A stretch of 64,000 bases of DNA from Pseudomonadota bacterium (lineage in GTDB: Bacteria > Pseudomonadota > Gammaproteobacteria > Steroidobacterales > Steroidobacteraceae). How positions within the stretch are numbered: position 1 is the stretch's first letter; each line of letters opens with the position of its first letter. The DNA lies in contig JAFEDS010000016.1 in the NCBI GenBank assembly GCA_018241505.1, forward strand, positions 682,001 to 746,000, read 5' to 3'. Of this stretch, positions 53,438 through 62,338 are shown one piece after another. The notes beneath the pieces are model-generated. The model worked only from the letters and a program-made list of their open reading frames with translations. It had not been told where the DNA came from and searched no databases. The translations under genes and the position numbers were made by a program.

Positions 53438-53806
53438 ATGAAGACCCCGGGCCCCGATCATCCCATCACCATTACACCCAATCGTCAGCGGGTGTTGGTG
53501 AAAGCGGCTGGAGCGTTGATTGCGGATACACGTGAAGCGTTGACCCTTCAGGAGGCAGCGTACCCTCCCGTCTACTACATTCCCCGTAAGGATGTGGACA
53601 TGAAGCTGCTGCAGCGGACCGATCACAGCAGCCACTGCCCCTATAAGGGCGATGCGTCCTACTACAGTGTTCCCAGCGGCGGCGAGAAATCCGTCAATGC
53701 GGTGTGGAGCTACGAGAACCCCTATCCGGCCGTTGCGCAGATCAAGGACTACGTGGCGTTCTATCCGAGCCGCGTGGATGCCATTGAGGAACGGCCGGCT
53801 GTCTGA
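53438..53806 (+). CDS. DUF427 domain protein
   Basis: A 122-residue protein with the DUF427 pattern: TPNRQRVLVKAAGALIADTR, PPVYYIPRKDVDMKLLQRTD, HCPYKGDASYYSV, WSYENPYPAV and KDYVAFYPSRV. Function unknown. GAGG six bases before 53438 picks that ATG over 53426, which overlaps the amidohydrolase stop. Its 3' end overlaps the convergent MFS gene by 46 bp. Confidence 0.88.
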   Translation: MKTPGPDHPITITPNRQRVLVKAAGALIADTREALTLQEAAYPPVYYIPRKDVDMKLLQRTDHSSHCPYKGDASYYSVPSGGEKSVNAVWSYENPYPAVAQIKDYVAFYPSRVDAIEERPAV

Positions 53807-55065
53807 GCCTCCCAATCCAACTCGGCGACCTTCGGGATCATAAACACGTAACCGGCAAATCCGACCACGCCGACGGCGGCCGCCACTATGAACGCCAGTT
53901 GGAAGTGACCGGTCCAGTCCACGACGAACCCGGTCAGCGCGGGCGCCACAATGCCGGCCAGGTTGCCGATGGTGTTCTGTATTCCCACCCAACGGCCGGC
54001 CGCGGCGGGACCGGCCAGGATCTGTGACACCGCGAATACGCCCGGAGACTGCAGTCCGCACACCGCCTGGTAGACAAAAATCGCAGCCAGGGCCACGGGA
54101 CGCGGCCCCAGCGCCATGCACAACATGCAGACAATGAATCCGAGATGGCTGCCACCCAGCACCCACTTGTAGCCCCGGTTGGTCGAGCCACCCCGGCCAA
54201 TGTAGCGATCGAGCGCCCATCCACCGCCAATGGCGCAGGCCGCGTTGACGAAATAGGCGGCACTGGCAAAGCGGGTCATGTCGGTGTCGGAAAAGCCGCG
54301 CTCGTGCACCAGGTACAGCGGCAGCCAGGACAACATGAAATAGAAAGTGTAGTTGCTGGAAAAATGGCCTAGACCGGTACCCCAGAGCGAGCGCTGCCGC
54401 AGGATCATGGCCGTGGTGGCAATTTCAGTGGCGTGCGCATCTTCGGCCCGGTGTTGGACCCGCACGCGCGACCACGGCCATAACCAAACGAGTGAGGCCG
54501 CGCCAAAAATAACAAACATGGCGCGCCAGCCGAAGTGAGTCATCAACACCCCACCGGCAAAGGTTCCCACCACAGGGCCCATCAGGTAAGCGAAGGCAAT
54601 GATGCCGTTGGCAGTAGCCAGGCTTTGACTGGGAACTGTGGTGGCCAGAATTTTCGAAGTGCTCGGAAACCCGACACTCTCTCCCACGCCGAGCAGCAGG
54701 CGCAGAATCACAAGCAACACAAAACCCGACACGACACCCACCAACATTGTCGCCAGCGCCCAGGTTGCCAATCCACAGGCCAGGACGCGATGCGCGCCAT
54801 AGCGCTCCGCCAACCAGCCCGTCGGGATCTGGACCAGCGCGTAGGTCCAGAAGAATGCGGAGCTCAACATCCCGACTTGCGAGAACGTGAGGTGAAGATC
54901 CTCCTGGATGTGATGGGCGGCGGTCGGCAAGGCGCCGCGATCGACATAGTTGAGAAACAGTACCGCTGCCAACAGCAGGACGACCGGGCTGCGGGCCGCC
55001 CGGGCGGCGTCGGCGGCGGCGGCATTCTGAGGGGCTGTAACCGGGATCAGGTCGCGACATCCCAT
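53761..55065 (-). CDS. MFS transporter (ACS-family organic anion type)
   Basis: A 434-residue carrier: VVLLLAAVLFLNYVDRGALP in helix 1, WTYALVQIPTGWLAERYGAH, LLLGVGESVGFPSTSKI, and HFSSNYTFYFMLSWLPLYLV. This is the pattern of hexuronate/galactonate-type anion:cation symporters. The ATG at 55065 is chosen; the much longer frame to 55878 runs antisense through the neighbouring gene. Only 21 bp separate it from the divergent carrier. Confidence 0.9.
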   Translation of the reverse strand: MGCRDLIPVTAPQNAAAADAARAARSPVVLLLAAVLFLNYVDRGALPTAAHHIQEDLHLTFSQVGMLSSAFFWTYALVQIPTGWLAERYGAHRVLACGLATWALATMLVGVVSGFVLLVILRLLLGVGESVGFPSTSKILATTVPSQSLATANGIIAFAYLMGPVVGTFAGGVLMTHFGWRAMFVIFGAASLVWLWPWSRVRVQHRAEDAHATEIATTAMILRQRSLWGTGLGHFSSNYTFYFMLSWLPLYLVHERGFSDTDMTRFASAAYFVNAACAIGGGWALDRYIGRGGSTNRGYKWVLGGSHLGFIVCMLCMALGPRPVALAAIFVYQAVCGLQSPGVFAVSQILAGPAAAGRWVGIQNTIGNLAGIVAPALTGFVVDWTGHFQLAFIVAAAVGVVGFAGYVFMIPKVAELDWEAQTAGRSSMASTRLG

Positions 55066-55086
55066 AGATTCATGTAAGGATAGTCT

Positions 55087-56391
55087 ATGCCAAGCCCATC
55101 CTTGCGTCGGCGTCAGATTGCCATTGTGGCGCTGCTTTTTGTCGGCTACGCCAGCCTGTACTTCTGCCGGGCCGACCTGTCCGTGGCCACGCCCCTCATT
55201 ATTGAAGAATTGAAGGGCCGCGGGCTGAGTCAGAAGGACGCCCTGTGGTGGGTCGGAACGATCACCTCCGTGGGCACCTTTGGATATGCGTTGGGCAAGC
55301 TGTTTCTGGGGGGCCTGGGCGACTACTGGGGCGGCCGCATCAACTTTCTGATCGGGCTGGCCGGCGCGGTACTGTTCACCGTGTTGTTTGCTTCCACCGG
55401 CCTGATCCCCCTGTTCACACTGGCCTGGTTCGGCAACCGCATCACCCAGTCGCTGTCGTGGGCGGGATTGATCAAGCTTTCGTCGAGATGGTTCAATTTC
55501 TCCTCCTACGGCACGGTGATCGGCATCCTCAGCGTCAGCTTCCTGGTGGGAGATGCCGCAGCCCGTCAGTTGATGGGCTCGCTGCTGCACCATGGATTCC
55601 CCTGGCGCACCCTCTTCTATTTCGCCGCGGGGGTCGCCGGCGCCTGCCTGACCATTAATTTCCTGTTCCTGCGGGAATCGCGCACCGCGCTGGGCTTCGA
55701 GGAAGCCCAGGCCAACCCTCTCAATCTGTATTCGAAGTCCGAATCGCCGCCCGCCAGCATCTCGGCGCTCGTCAGGCCGCTGTTCCGTAGTCCTGCGTTC
55801 CAACTGGTGTGCCTGCTGTCCTTTACCCTGACCATCGTCCGCGAGACCTTCAATAACTGGACCCCCGAGTACCTGCATGCCTTCCTGGGATACAGCCCCG
55901 GGGACGCCGGCAGCACGAGCGCGATTTTTCCGGGCGTGGGAGCGATTTCAGTGCTGCTGACCGGCTGGCTCAGTGACCGTCTCGGTATGAACGGGCGTGC
56001 GCTCCTGATGTTCATCGGCTTGAGTATCGCTACGTTGGCACTCGTTGCCCTCATGTCGGTGCCTTCCGAAGCCGGCAGGACGCTCATGCCCCTGTTGGCC
56101 ATTGGGGGCGTGGCTTTCTGTGTTCTCGGACCGTACTCGTATCTGGGCGGCGCGTTTGCACTCGACTTTGGCGGCAAACAGGGAAGCGCCCTGGCATCCG
56201 GACTGATCGATGGCATCGGCTATCTGGGCGGCATCCTCGCGGGAACGAGCGTCAGTCAGATTTCCAGCGCGTATGGCTGGCAAGGCGTGTTCGTGGCTCT
56301 CGCCGGTGTCACCGCGCTATCCGCGGTAGCTTCCGGTGTGTTGTACGCCCTGCGCTACCGGGCGGCAGCTATTCAACAGCCAGCGCAATGA
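55087..56391 (+). CDS. MFS transporter, organophosphate:phosphate antiporter family
   Basis: A 434-residue carrier resembling GlpT/UhpT/PgtP: LLFVGYASLYFCRADLSVAT, KLFLGGLGDYWGGRINFLI, RITQSLSWAGLIKLSSRWFN and RETFNNWTPEYLHAFLGYSP. Such proteins import organophosphates, and relatives occur in phosphonate operons. The PhnZ-like gene begins 10 bp after its stop. AAGGA precedes ATG 55087. Confidence 0.9.
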   Translation: MPSPSLRRRQIAIVALLFVGYASLYFCRADLSVATPLIIEELKGRGLSQKDALWWVGTITSVGTFGYALGKLFLGGLGDYWGGRINFLIGLAGAVLFTVLFASTGLIPLFTLAWFGNRITQSLSWAGLIKLSSRWFNFSSYGTVIGILSVSFLVGDAAARQLMGSLLHHGFPWRTLFYFAAGVAGACLTINFLFLRESRTALGFEEAQANPLNLYSKSESPPASISALVRPLFRSPAFQLVCLLSFTLTIVRETFNNWTPEYLHAFLGYSPGDAGSTSAIFPGVGAISVLLTGWLSDRLGMNGRALLMFIGLSIATLALVALMSVPSEAGRTLMPLLAIGGVAFCVLGPYSYLGGAFALDFGGKQGSALASGLIDGIGYLGGILAGTSVSQISSAYGWQGVFVALAGVTALSAVASGVLYALRYRAAAIQQPAQ

Positions 56392-56401
56392 GAGGCTACC
56401 T

Positions 56402-56950
56402 ATGAGTCTCGCGGACGAGGTGTGCAAGCTCTTCGAGCAGCGCGGGTCGAGCGCCTATTTCGGTGAACGGATTACGATGACCGAGCATGCGTTGCAGGCG
56501 GCGTGGTTCGCCCGCGAGGAATCGGCGCCTCCCGAGTTGGTTGTTGCCGCGCTCCTGCACGATATCGGTCACCTGGTCGAAGCCGTGCCCGACGATCTCA
56601 ATGATTGGAAGACGGATGCTCACCATGAGGAAATCGGCGCCCGCTGGTTGGAGCAGCGCCTGCCGCCGGAAGTCTCAGGGCCGGTACGCCTTCACGTTCC
56701 CGCCAAACGTTATCTGTGCGCAACCGACCGGAACTATGTCGCCATGTTGAGTCAGGCGTCCGTGCTCACGTTGAATCTGCAAGGCGGGCCGATGAACGGG
56801 AACGAAGTGTTACAATTCGAAACAGAACCCTTTTACAAGGAGGCTGTTCGTCTGCGGCGTTGGGACGATCAGGGCAAGGTTGTAGGGTTGAAGATACCAG
56901 GGCTGGACGAGTATCGTGAGCTCATCGAAAAGCTCGCGCGGCGAGCGTAA
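56402..56950 (+). CDS. PhnZ-like HD-domain oxygenase (phosphonate catabolism associated)
   Basis: A 182-residue HD-domain protein: SAYFGERITMTEHALQAAWF, AALLHDIGHLVE, DAHHEEIGARWLE and VPAKRYLCATDRNY. The YxxE segment (YFGE) near residue 19 and the His/Asp set match the PhnZ/TmpB group, mixed-valent di-iron oxygenases that cleave 1-hydroxyphosphonates. It follows an organophosphate-type carrier. The companion Fe/2OG hydroxylase PhnY is not in this window. Confidence 0.87.
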   Translation: MSLADEVCKLFEQRGSSAYFGERITMTEHALQAAWFAREESAPPELVVAALLHDIGHLVEAVPDDLNDWKTDAHHEEIGARWLEQRLPPEVSGPVRLHVPAKRYLCATDRNYVAMLSQASVLTLNLQGGPMNGNEVLQFETEPFYKEAVRLRRWDDQGKVVGLKIPGLDEYRELIEKLARRA

Positions 56951-56958
56951 AGGCATGG

Positions 56959-59196
56959 ATGAAGTCACACCATCTGGCGACCACGCTCTTACTCCTCTGC
57001 GCCGCGGCAACCGCCGATAGTCCGGCGCCCATCCGACCCCACCTGCACTTCTCCGGCGGGCGGCCCTCGCAACAAAGCCTCAGCCCCAACGCCCGGAAGA
57101 TGGATTCCGCGCTCGCGGAAGTTGCTCAGCACATGAAGGTTAGCAGCGTTCAACCGAGCGCCAGCGATCTTCTCATGCTGAACCCGGGGGCGAAGTTCAT
57201 ACAACGGACATCCGATGCAACACCGCTCGTGTCCGTTGATGCCATCACGCGCGGCGATCCCCAACAGCTCGAGCGTCAGTTGATTCAGCTCGGGCTGCAG
57301 AGGCCCGCGGTGTATTCAAATGACGTGGGAGGATGGTTGCCGGTGAGTCAGATCGAGGCAGCGGCCGCTCTCACGGAGTTGCATTCGATTCGTGCGGCGA
57401 TGTCCCGCACGCGCAGTGGCGCCGTGACCACGCAAGGCGACTTTGCCCAGCACAGCAGCTCGCTTCGAACCACGTATCCGACTTTGACGGGCGCAGGGAT
57501 TACGGTCGGTGTTCTATCGGACAGCTACAACTGCTACCCCACCTACGCGAAGAACAATGTGCCCGCTTCGGGGTTTGGTGGATACGCCCCGAATGGCTTC
57601 ACGGCAACCGCGACCGATGATGTGAACAGCGGCGATCTGCCAACTGGCGTGCAGGTCCTGGGGGAAGCGCCGTGCATGGACTACGGCGCGCCCTCTCGAC
57701 TACCTTTCGGGGATGAAGGCCGGGCCATCATGCAGATTGTTCATGATGTAGCACCATCGGCAGGCCTGTCTTTTTACACAGCGGAGAACAGCGAAGCCGA
57801 TTTCGCCGCCGGCATCGGCGCCCTGCAAACAGCCGGCGCCAAGGTGATAGTCGACGATGTTGGATACTTCGATGAGCCGTTCTTCCAGGACGGCCAGATA
57901 GCCCAGGCGATCGATGCCGTGGCCGCGAAGGGTGTCGCGTATTTTTCCTCCGCGGCCAATGAGGGCACAAACGCCTATGACAATACGTCGCCGAGCTTCA
58001 CTACTCTATCCAACACAGCGCCCACAACGGGCGAATACCTTCTGAATTTCGACAACTCCGGCGCGACCAACACAACATCTCTGTCGGTCGACATTCCGGC
58101 ACTGCGTCCGGGATACCTCGTGGCGGTGGTCCTGGAGTGGGACCAGCCATATGTCACCGGAGCTCCAGGCAGCCCCGGGGCAAGCAGCCACCTGGATCTG
58201 TGCATCGCCACCACCGGAACAGATCCGATCATTGGGTACAGCGGAAGCTCAGCTTGCACAGGCCCCAATTCCACCGGCCAGGACCCGGTACAGGTCCTCA
58301 TTATCAACAATCCGGCTAACTCGACCGGATACACCGCGCTCGAAACAGTGCAAATCACAGTTGGCCTGGCGGATGGAACCGCGCCCCCGGGCCGCATCAA
58401 GCTAGCCGTTGAAGGCAACGGGCTGAGCACGGTCATTCACGGCAACTATGCAAAAAACCCCACCTTGCAGGGGCATCCCGGTGCGGCCGGCGCGGCAGCC
58501 GTGGGCGCGGCCGCTTTCTACAAAACACCGGGCTGTGGAGTAACCACCGCGGTTCTCGAGAGCTTTTCCTCGCAGGGCGGCACACCGATTCTGTTCGACA
58601 AAACCGGCACCAAGCTGCAGACGCCCATCATGCGCCAGAAGCCCAACTTCGTGGCTCCCGACGGCGGCAATGATACTTTCCTGGGTTACAAGGCCACCGG
58701 TGATATGAGTAGCGTCAGCCAGTGTGCCAACAACACGAGTTATCCCAACTTCTTCGGTACGTCCGCGGCGGCCCCGCACGCCGCTGCCATTGCAGCCCTC
58801 TTGCTGCAGGCCGACTCCACATTGACGCCGGCGCAGATTTACGGGGCAATGCAAGCGTCGGCATTGCCGATGGCCACCCCGTCTCCCGACGTCAATACGG
58901 GTTATGGATTCATCCAGGCGGATGCGACCTTTTCCGCGTTGAAATTGAGCGCGCCGCCGGCCCAGCCCGCAAGCAATCCGCCGGCCGCTTCCAGCGGTGG
59001 CGGTGGTGGCGGCGGCGCACTCGACGGGTTGGTGTTGTGTATGTTGGGTGGGTTGGGGGCCGCTCGCCTGCTACAGCAGCGACGTGCCCTTGGGCGCGCG
59101 CACCACAACCGTGCCGGCGATCTTGTCGTGCCAGGCCTGATGGTCGTGGTCAATGGCAATCCAGATAAAGCCGAGTCCGACCACCGCCAGGGATAG
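56959..59196 (+). CDS. Subtilase (S8)-like serine protease with Glu at the His position and GlyGly-CTERM-like tail
   Basis: A 745-residue exported protein: signal HHLATTLLLLCAAATADSPA, a propeptide-like region to about 170, then a subtilisin-like domain. Asp188 is in VGVLSDSYN, the oxyanion Asn in SAANEG, and Ser602 in FFGTSAAAPH. At the usual His site the sequence is GDEGRAIMQIVHDVAP, with Glu253 aligning to His, as in sedolisins. Residues 679-709 form GGGGGGG, a hydrophobic helix and QQRR, a GlyGly-CTERM-like sorting tail. A further 36 residues follow, antisense to the RDD gene. Confidence 0.85.
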   Translation: MKSHHLATTLLLLCAAATADSPAPIRPHLHFSGGRPSQQSLSPNARKMDSALAEVAQHMKVSSVQPSASDLLMLNPGAKFIQRTSDATPLVSVDAITRGDPQQLERQLIQLGLQRPAVYSNDVGGWLPVSQIEAAAALTELHSIRAAMSRTRSGAVTTQGDFAQHSSSLRTTYPTLTGAGITVGVLSDSYNCYPTYAKNNVPASGFGGYAPNGFTATATDDVNSGDLPTGVQVLGEAPCMDYGAPSRLPFGDEGRAIMQIVHDVAPSAGLSFYTAENSEADFAAGIGALQTAGAKVIVDDVGYFDEPFFQDGQIAQAIDAVAAKGVAYFSSAANEGTNAYDNTSPSFTTLSNTAPTTGEYLLNFDNSGATNTTSLSVDIPALRPGYLVAVVLEWDQPYVTGAPGSPGASSHLDLCIATTGTDPIIGYSGSSACTGPNSTGQDPVQVLIINNPANSTGYTALETVQITVGLADGTAPPGRIKLAVEGNGLSTVIHGNYAKNPTLQGHPGAAGAAAVGAAAFYKTPGCGVTTAVLESFSSQGGTPILFDKTGTKLQTPIMRQKPNFVAPDGGNDTFLGYKATGDMSSVSQCANNTSYPNFFGTSAAAPHAAAIAALLLQADSTLTPAQIYGAMQASALPMATPSPDVNTGYGFIQADATFSALKLSAPPAQPASNPPAASSGGGGGGGALDGLVLCMLGGLGAARLLQQRRALGRAHHNRAGDLVVPGLMVVVNGNPDKAESDHRQG

Positions 59197-61194
59197 AAAG
59201 CAACCCAGCGCTCGGACTATGGCCGTTGGCCAGTCGACCGGACGGCCATCAACACGCGCCACCTGCAAGCCGCAGATGATGCCGCCGATGGTGGAGCCTT
59301 TCAGCTTCCACATGACGGCACCGTAGGCCGCCAGAGCAATCAAGTGCACATCGCCAAAATCAGGGATTTGATGCGCGATGATGCCTATCAGTATGAGATC
59401 CAGCAGAAGCGCGCCCATGCGGATGCCGAAGCCGGCACGGGGTAGCGCTGACACATTCAGCGGCGGTTGGCCACTTGTTCCCGCACCAGCGGCGCCCGAG
59501 GGCGCGTGCGGCGGCGCTCCCCCGCCCAACGGGGTGCCGCCCGGGGTATTTGCGTCCGCGGCACTTGCACTTGGGGCACCTGCGCCCGCAGCACCGACGC
59601 CAGCAGCACCTGCGCTCATACTGTCGCCGCCCATGTCGTTTACTCCTGTGCTGGTTGGCCCCGACGCATAGAAATCCGTCGCGCCTTCTTCTATGCCGGC
59701 CGCAAACCCACGCGCCGTGGCACCCGGCGGCGGCCCGTCGGCCGTGAAATCGCCAAACTCCGACGCGCGCGAGACCGTGGCATTCGAGCCGACCGCCCCG
59801 CCACCTTGTCCACTCGCCGCCGCGCCTTCGCTCGCCCCCCCGCCCATCGCCGTGCCGCCCGTCCCGCCGTCCGCCGCACCATAGGCTGTCGCCGCGCCTC
59901 CGGTCGGCCGGCCACCCATCGCAGCGCCACCCGGCGCGCTGGTGCCGGCGCGCCCCATTCCAACGCCTCCGCCAAGCCCCGGAGTGCCACCGCCGCCACC
60001 GCCGCCCGCCGACCCCGGGCCTCCACCCGAGCGCGCCAACCGCCCCGCTCGCACACTCAGCAGCAGCGTATAAACAACCACCCCCAACCCCAACAACTCC
60101 AACAACTTGTAGATAACAAACCCCACCACCGGAATGGTGTAGATCAGCATCAGAATCAACCCACCCACAATGACGCCAACGACGGTGTGAGTCGCGGGGT
60201 CGTTGGCCAGCGATGGCGTGCAGCGCTTCCCGATGGTGGCCAAAACGACAATCTTCCCGAATACCGCCGCGCACAGCACGGCGATTGCCAGGAACGGTAC
60301 GGCAGCGATTCCCAACACGGTAATAAACAGCAGCACAAACAGAACTGGGATACCGAGCGTGAGGAGCAGCGCGGCCAGGATGGAGTGGCCCGCGTCCGTC
60401 TCGAGAGTATGGACACACTTATCCACCGCCCCCCGAAACAGGAAGGCCATAAACGCATAAAGCGCCAGTAGTCCCAGCGCAATTCCCCATGCCCATCCTA
60501 GACCTGGCCCGAACGCAAGTGGCCTGCCATACAACAGACAGCGCTCCATCCATGGGCGCAGCCATTCGAAATCCGCCCAGTCGACACCGAACACATGCTG
60601 CACGTGACCATCAATCACGGCATTGGGATCCTTCTTGAGCTCTCCCCCCACCACAACAACATTGCCATGGACTTTGGCCTCGGGCCCGAGCTCCACGTTG
60701 CCCATCACAGCGACAACGTCTCCATTCACCTCGCCGTTGATATAGGCGCTGCCCATCACAGCAACAGCGGAGTTGTTGACCTTGCCACCGGTTATACGAG
60801 TGGCACCGAGCACCGAGACGACAGCATCTTCGACATCACCCGCGCTAGTCGCGGATCCGAAAACCGCCACCACGCTGTCGGCGTGCTCGCCGGCGCGCAA
60901 CTCGGCACGGCGCCCGATCGAAACGACATCGTCACTATCGCTGTGATGCCTATGATGGTGGTGCGCGGAAACATCCTCATCGTCATCGCTCGACGAATCA
61001 TCCTTCGATGCGGAATCAAACGTCGTTGTCTTGCCATCGTCCGCCGACGCTGTCTGACCATCTGCCGTCGACGGCGCCGCCGCAGTGTCCTTCGAGGGTG
61101 TCGCAGAGTCCTGTGCGTGCGCTGTGGTCAGCAGCAAGCAGCACGTAAACAAGGCCGCCCAACACCGCAATGATTTGAAAAAGTTGATGTTCAT
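59071..61194 (-). CDS. Bactofilin-like / membrane / RDD fusion protein
   Basis: A 707-residue envelope protein. Signal NINFFKSLRCWAALFTCCLL; a His/Asp-rich stretch (VSAHHHHRHHSDSD); a beta-helix of short repeats like bactofilin/DUF583 (RAGEHADSVVAVFGSATSAG, GEVNGDVVAVMGNVELG); four hydrophobic helices (about 220-400); a Gly/Ala-rich low-complexity linker of about 170 residues; and a C-terminal RDD domain (RAGFGIRMGALLLDLILIGI, KGSTIGGIICGLQVARVDG, GLGFIWIAIDHDHQAWHDKI). The ATG overlaps the anti-sigma-like gene stop by ATGA. It is probably the output of the ECF operon. Confidence 0.85.
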   Translation of the reverse strand: MNINFFKSLRCWAALFTCCLLLTTAHAQDSATPSKDTAAAPSTADGQTASADDGKTTTFDSASKDDSSSDDDEDVSAHHHHRHHSDSDDVVSIGRRAELRAGEHADSVVAVFGSATSAGDVEDAVVSVLGATRITGGKVNNSAVAVMGSAYINGEVNGDVVAVMGNVELGPEAKVHGNVVVVGGELKKDPNAVIDGHVQHVFGVDWADFEWLRPWMERCLLYGRPLAFGPGLGWAWGIALGLLALYAFMAFLFRGAVDKCVHTLETDAGHSILAALLLTLGIPVLFVLLFITVLGIAAVPFLAIAVLCAAVFGKIVVLATIGKRCTPSLANDPATHTVVGVIVGGLILMLIYTIPVVGFVIYKLLELLGLGVVVYTLLLSVRAGRLARSGGGPGSAGGGGGGGTPGLGGGVGMGRAGTSAPGGAAMGGRPTGGAATAYGAADGGTGGTAMGGGASEGAAASGQGGGAVGSNATVSRASEFGDFTADGPPPGATARGFAAGIEEGATDFYASGPTSTGVNDMGGDSMSAGAAGVGAAGAGAPSASAADANTPGGTPLGGGAPPHAPSGAAGAGTSGQPPLNVSALPRAGFGIRMGALLLDLILIGIIAHQIPDFGDVHLIALAAYGAVMWKLKGSTIGGIICGLQVARVDGRPVDWPTAIVRALGCFLSLAVVGLGFIWIAIDHDHQAWHDKIAGTVVVRAPKGTSLL

Positions 61195-61766
61195 CGTTGT
61201 ACGTACAGTGTGCGGTAGGCAAGCGTGCCCAAACCAAAGAGCACGGCATACAGCACGAAGCCCACACCAGCTCCTATATAGAGCCATCCCGGGGGAATCA
61301 ATTTGAGAACCTGGCTGCCAAGTGACACCGTGGCAGACACCGCATCGCTGGTTCGGTGCAATGTATCCACAGCGGCGACATCGGAAGTTCGAACGAACTC
61401 GACCGCCCACATCACACCGACCAGAGTCAGTTTGATAAAGCCGAAGGAAGCAACCAGGAACGCAGCGCGGGCCAACACCGGCCAATGAGCGAAGCCCTTG
61501 CTCCACCAAGGCCGCGCCGCAATTCGTGCAAATACGCGCGCCTCCAGGGAAGCAGGCGCCCGCCGCGGCGGCTGCGACCGCGCCAACCCACCAATGAGCT
61601 GTGCCAACCCGCCGCCTTCCTCGCGGCCCGCTCCAGCGCCCTCGCCATCCAACGCGGCCCGCTCGCCGCGCCCTAACGCGCCGCCTTCGTCGCGGCCCAC
61701 CTCGGCGGCCAAATCGCGGCCCGCTCCACCGCGTTCGCCCGGCAACCGGCCGCGTGGGTCACTCAT
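61191..61766 (-). CDS. Putative anti-sigma factor, membrane protein
   Basis: A 191-residue protein. Residues 1-60 are an unusual Gly/Glu/Arg/Ala-rich segment with imperfect repeats (GRDLAAEVGRDEGGALGRGE). A short basic stretch follows, then a hydrophobic helix at about residues 95-118 and a second at 160-182. No zinc anti-sigma motif is evident. Position between the ECF sigma and the envelope protein, with 4-bp overlaps on both sides, makes an anti-sigma role likely. Confidence 0.7.
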   Translation of the reverse strand: MSDPRGRLPGERGGAGRDLAAEVGRDEGGALGRGERAALDGEGAGAGREEGGGLAQLIGGLARSQPPRRAPASLEARVFARIAARPWWSKGFAHWPVLARAAFLVASFGFIKLTLVGVMWAVEFVRTSDVAAVDTLHRTSDAVSATVSLGSQVLKLIPPGWLYIGAGVGFVLYAVLFGLGTLAYRTLYVQR

Positions 61767-62338
61767 ACCCCACCCGCCCGCTGCAGCAACTTCGCCATAG
61801 CCGCCCGGCCACGCTGAATATCCGTCTTCACCTTCGGCAACGAAATCCGCAGTTGCTCCGCGATCTCGTCGTAAGACAGCTCCTCGAAGTGATACAACAC
61901 CAGCGGCACGCGATAGTGCTCAGGCAACTCGCGCAAAGCACGCTCCACTCTCTCGTGGCGCTGGCTCGCGTCGAGGTCCGAAAGCAAGGTATCCGGCACG
62001 GGGAACTCAACTTCCGCATCATCCTCGGTGCGCATCTCCGAGAAGAAGCGCCAACGCCGGCGATAACGCGACAGGTGATTCAGAGTCAGCCGGGTGGTCA
62101 CTGTCTTGAGCCAGCCGCCAGCGGTTGGACTGGTGCGCAGAGTGGGAAAGTTTTCATACGCCTTGATGAAAACCTCCTGCGCGATGTCTTCCGCCTGCGC
62201 ATCGTTGCCCGTGAGGCGCACGGCAGTCGAGAAGACCATGTCCTGATAGGAATGCATAAATGTCGCGAATTCGGCCTGGTTTTCCACTGGCGTACTTGCG
62301 TTTGTACGTAGAACACCGCTCGGCGGAAAAAGTCGCAA
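61763..62338 (-). CDS. ECF sigma factor, RpoE-like
   Basis: A 191-residue ECF sigma: region 2 FMHSYQDMVFSTAVRLTGND, QAEDIAQEVFIKAYENFPTL; region 4 LRELPEHYRVPLVLYHFEEL, YDEIAEQLRISLPKVKTDIQ and RGRAAMAKLLQ. It starts a three-gene operon with the membrane protein and the bactofilin-like/RDD protein. Stop overlaps the next start by ATGA. Confidence 0.94.
   Translation of the reverse strand: MRLFPPSGVLRTNASTPVENQAEFATFMHSYQDMVFSTAVRLTGNDAQAEDIAQEVFIKAYENFPTLRTSPTAGGWLKTVTTRLTLNHLSRYRRRWRFFSEMRTEDDAEVEFPVPDTLLSDLDASQRHERVERALRELPEHYRVPLVLYHFEELSYDEIAEQLRISLPKVKTDIQRGRAAMAKLLQRAGGV

Noticed and set aside
59467-60471. 334-codon plus-strand frame
   Set aside because: Lies opposite the Gly/Ala linker of the RDD protein; composition artefact (Arg/Pro-rich).
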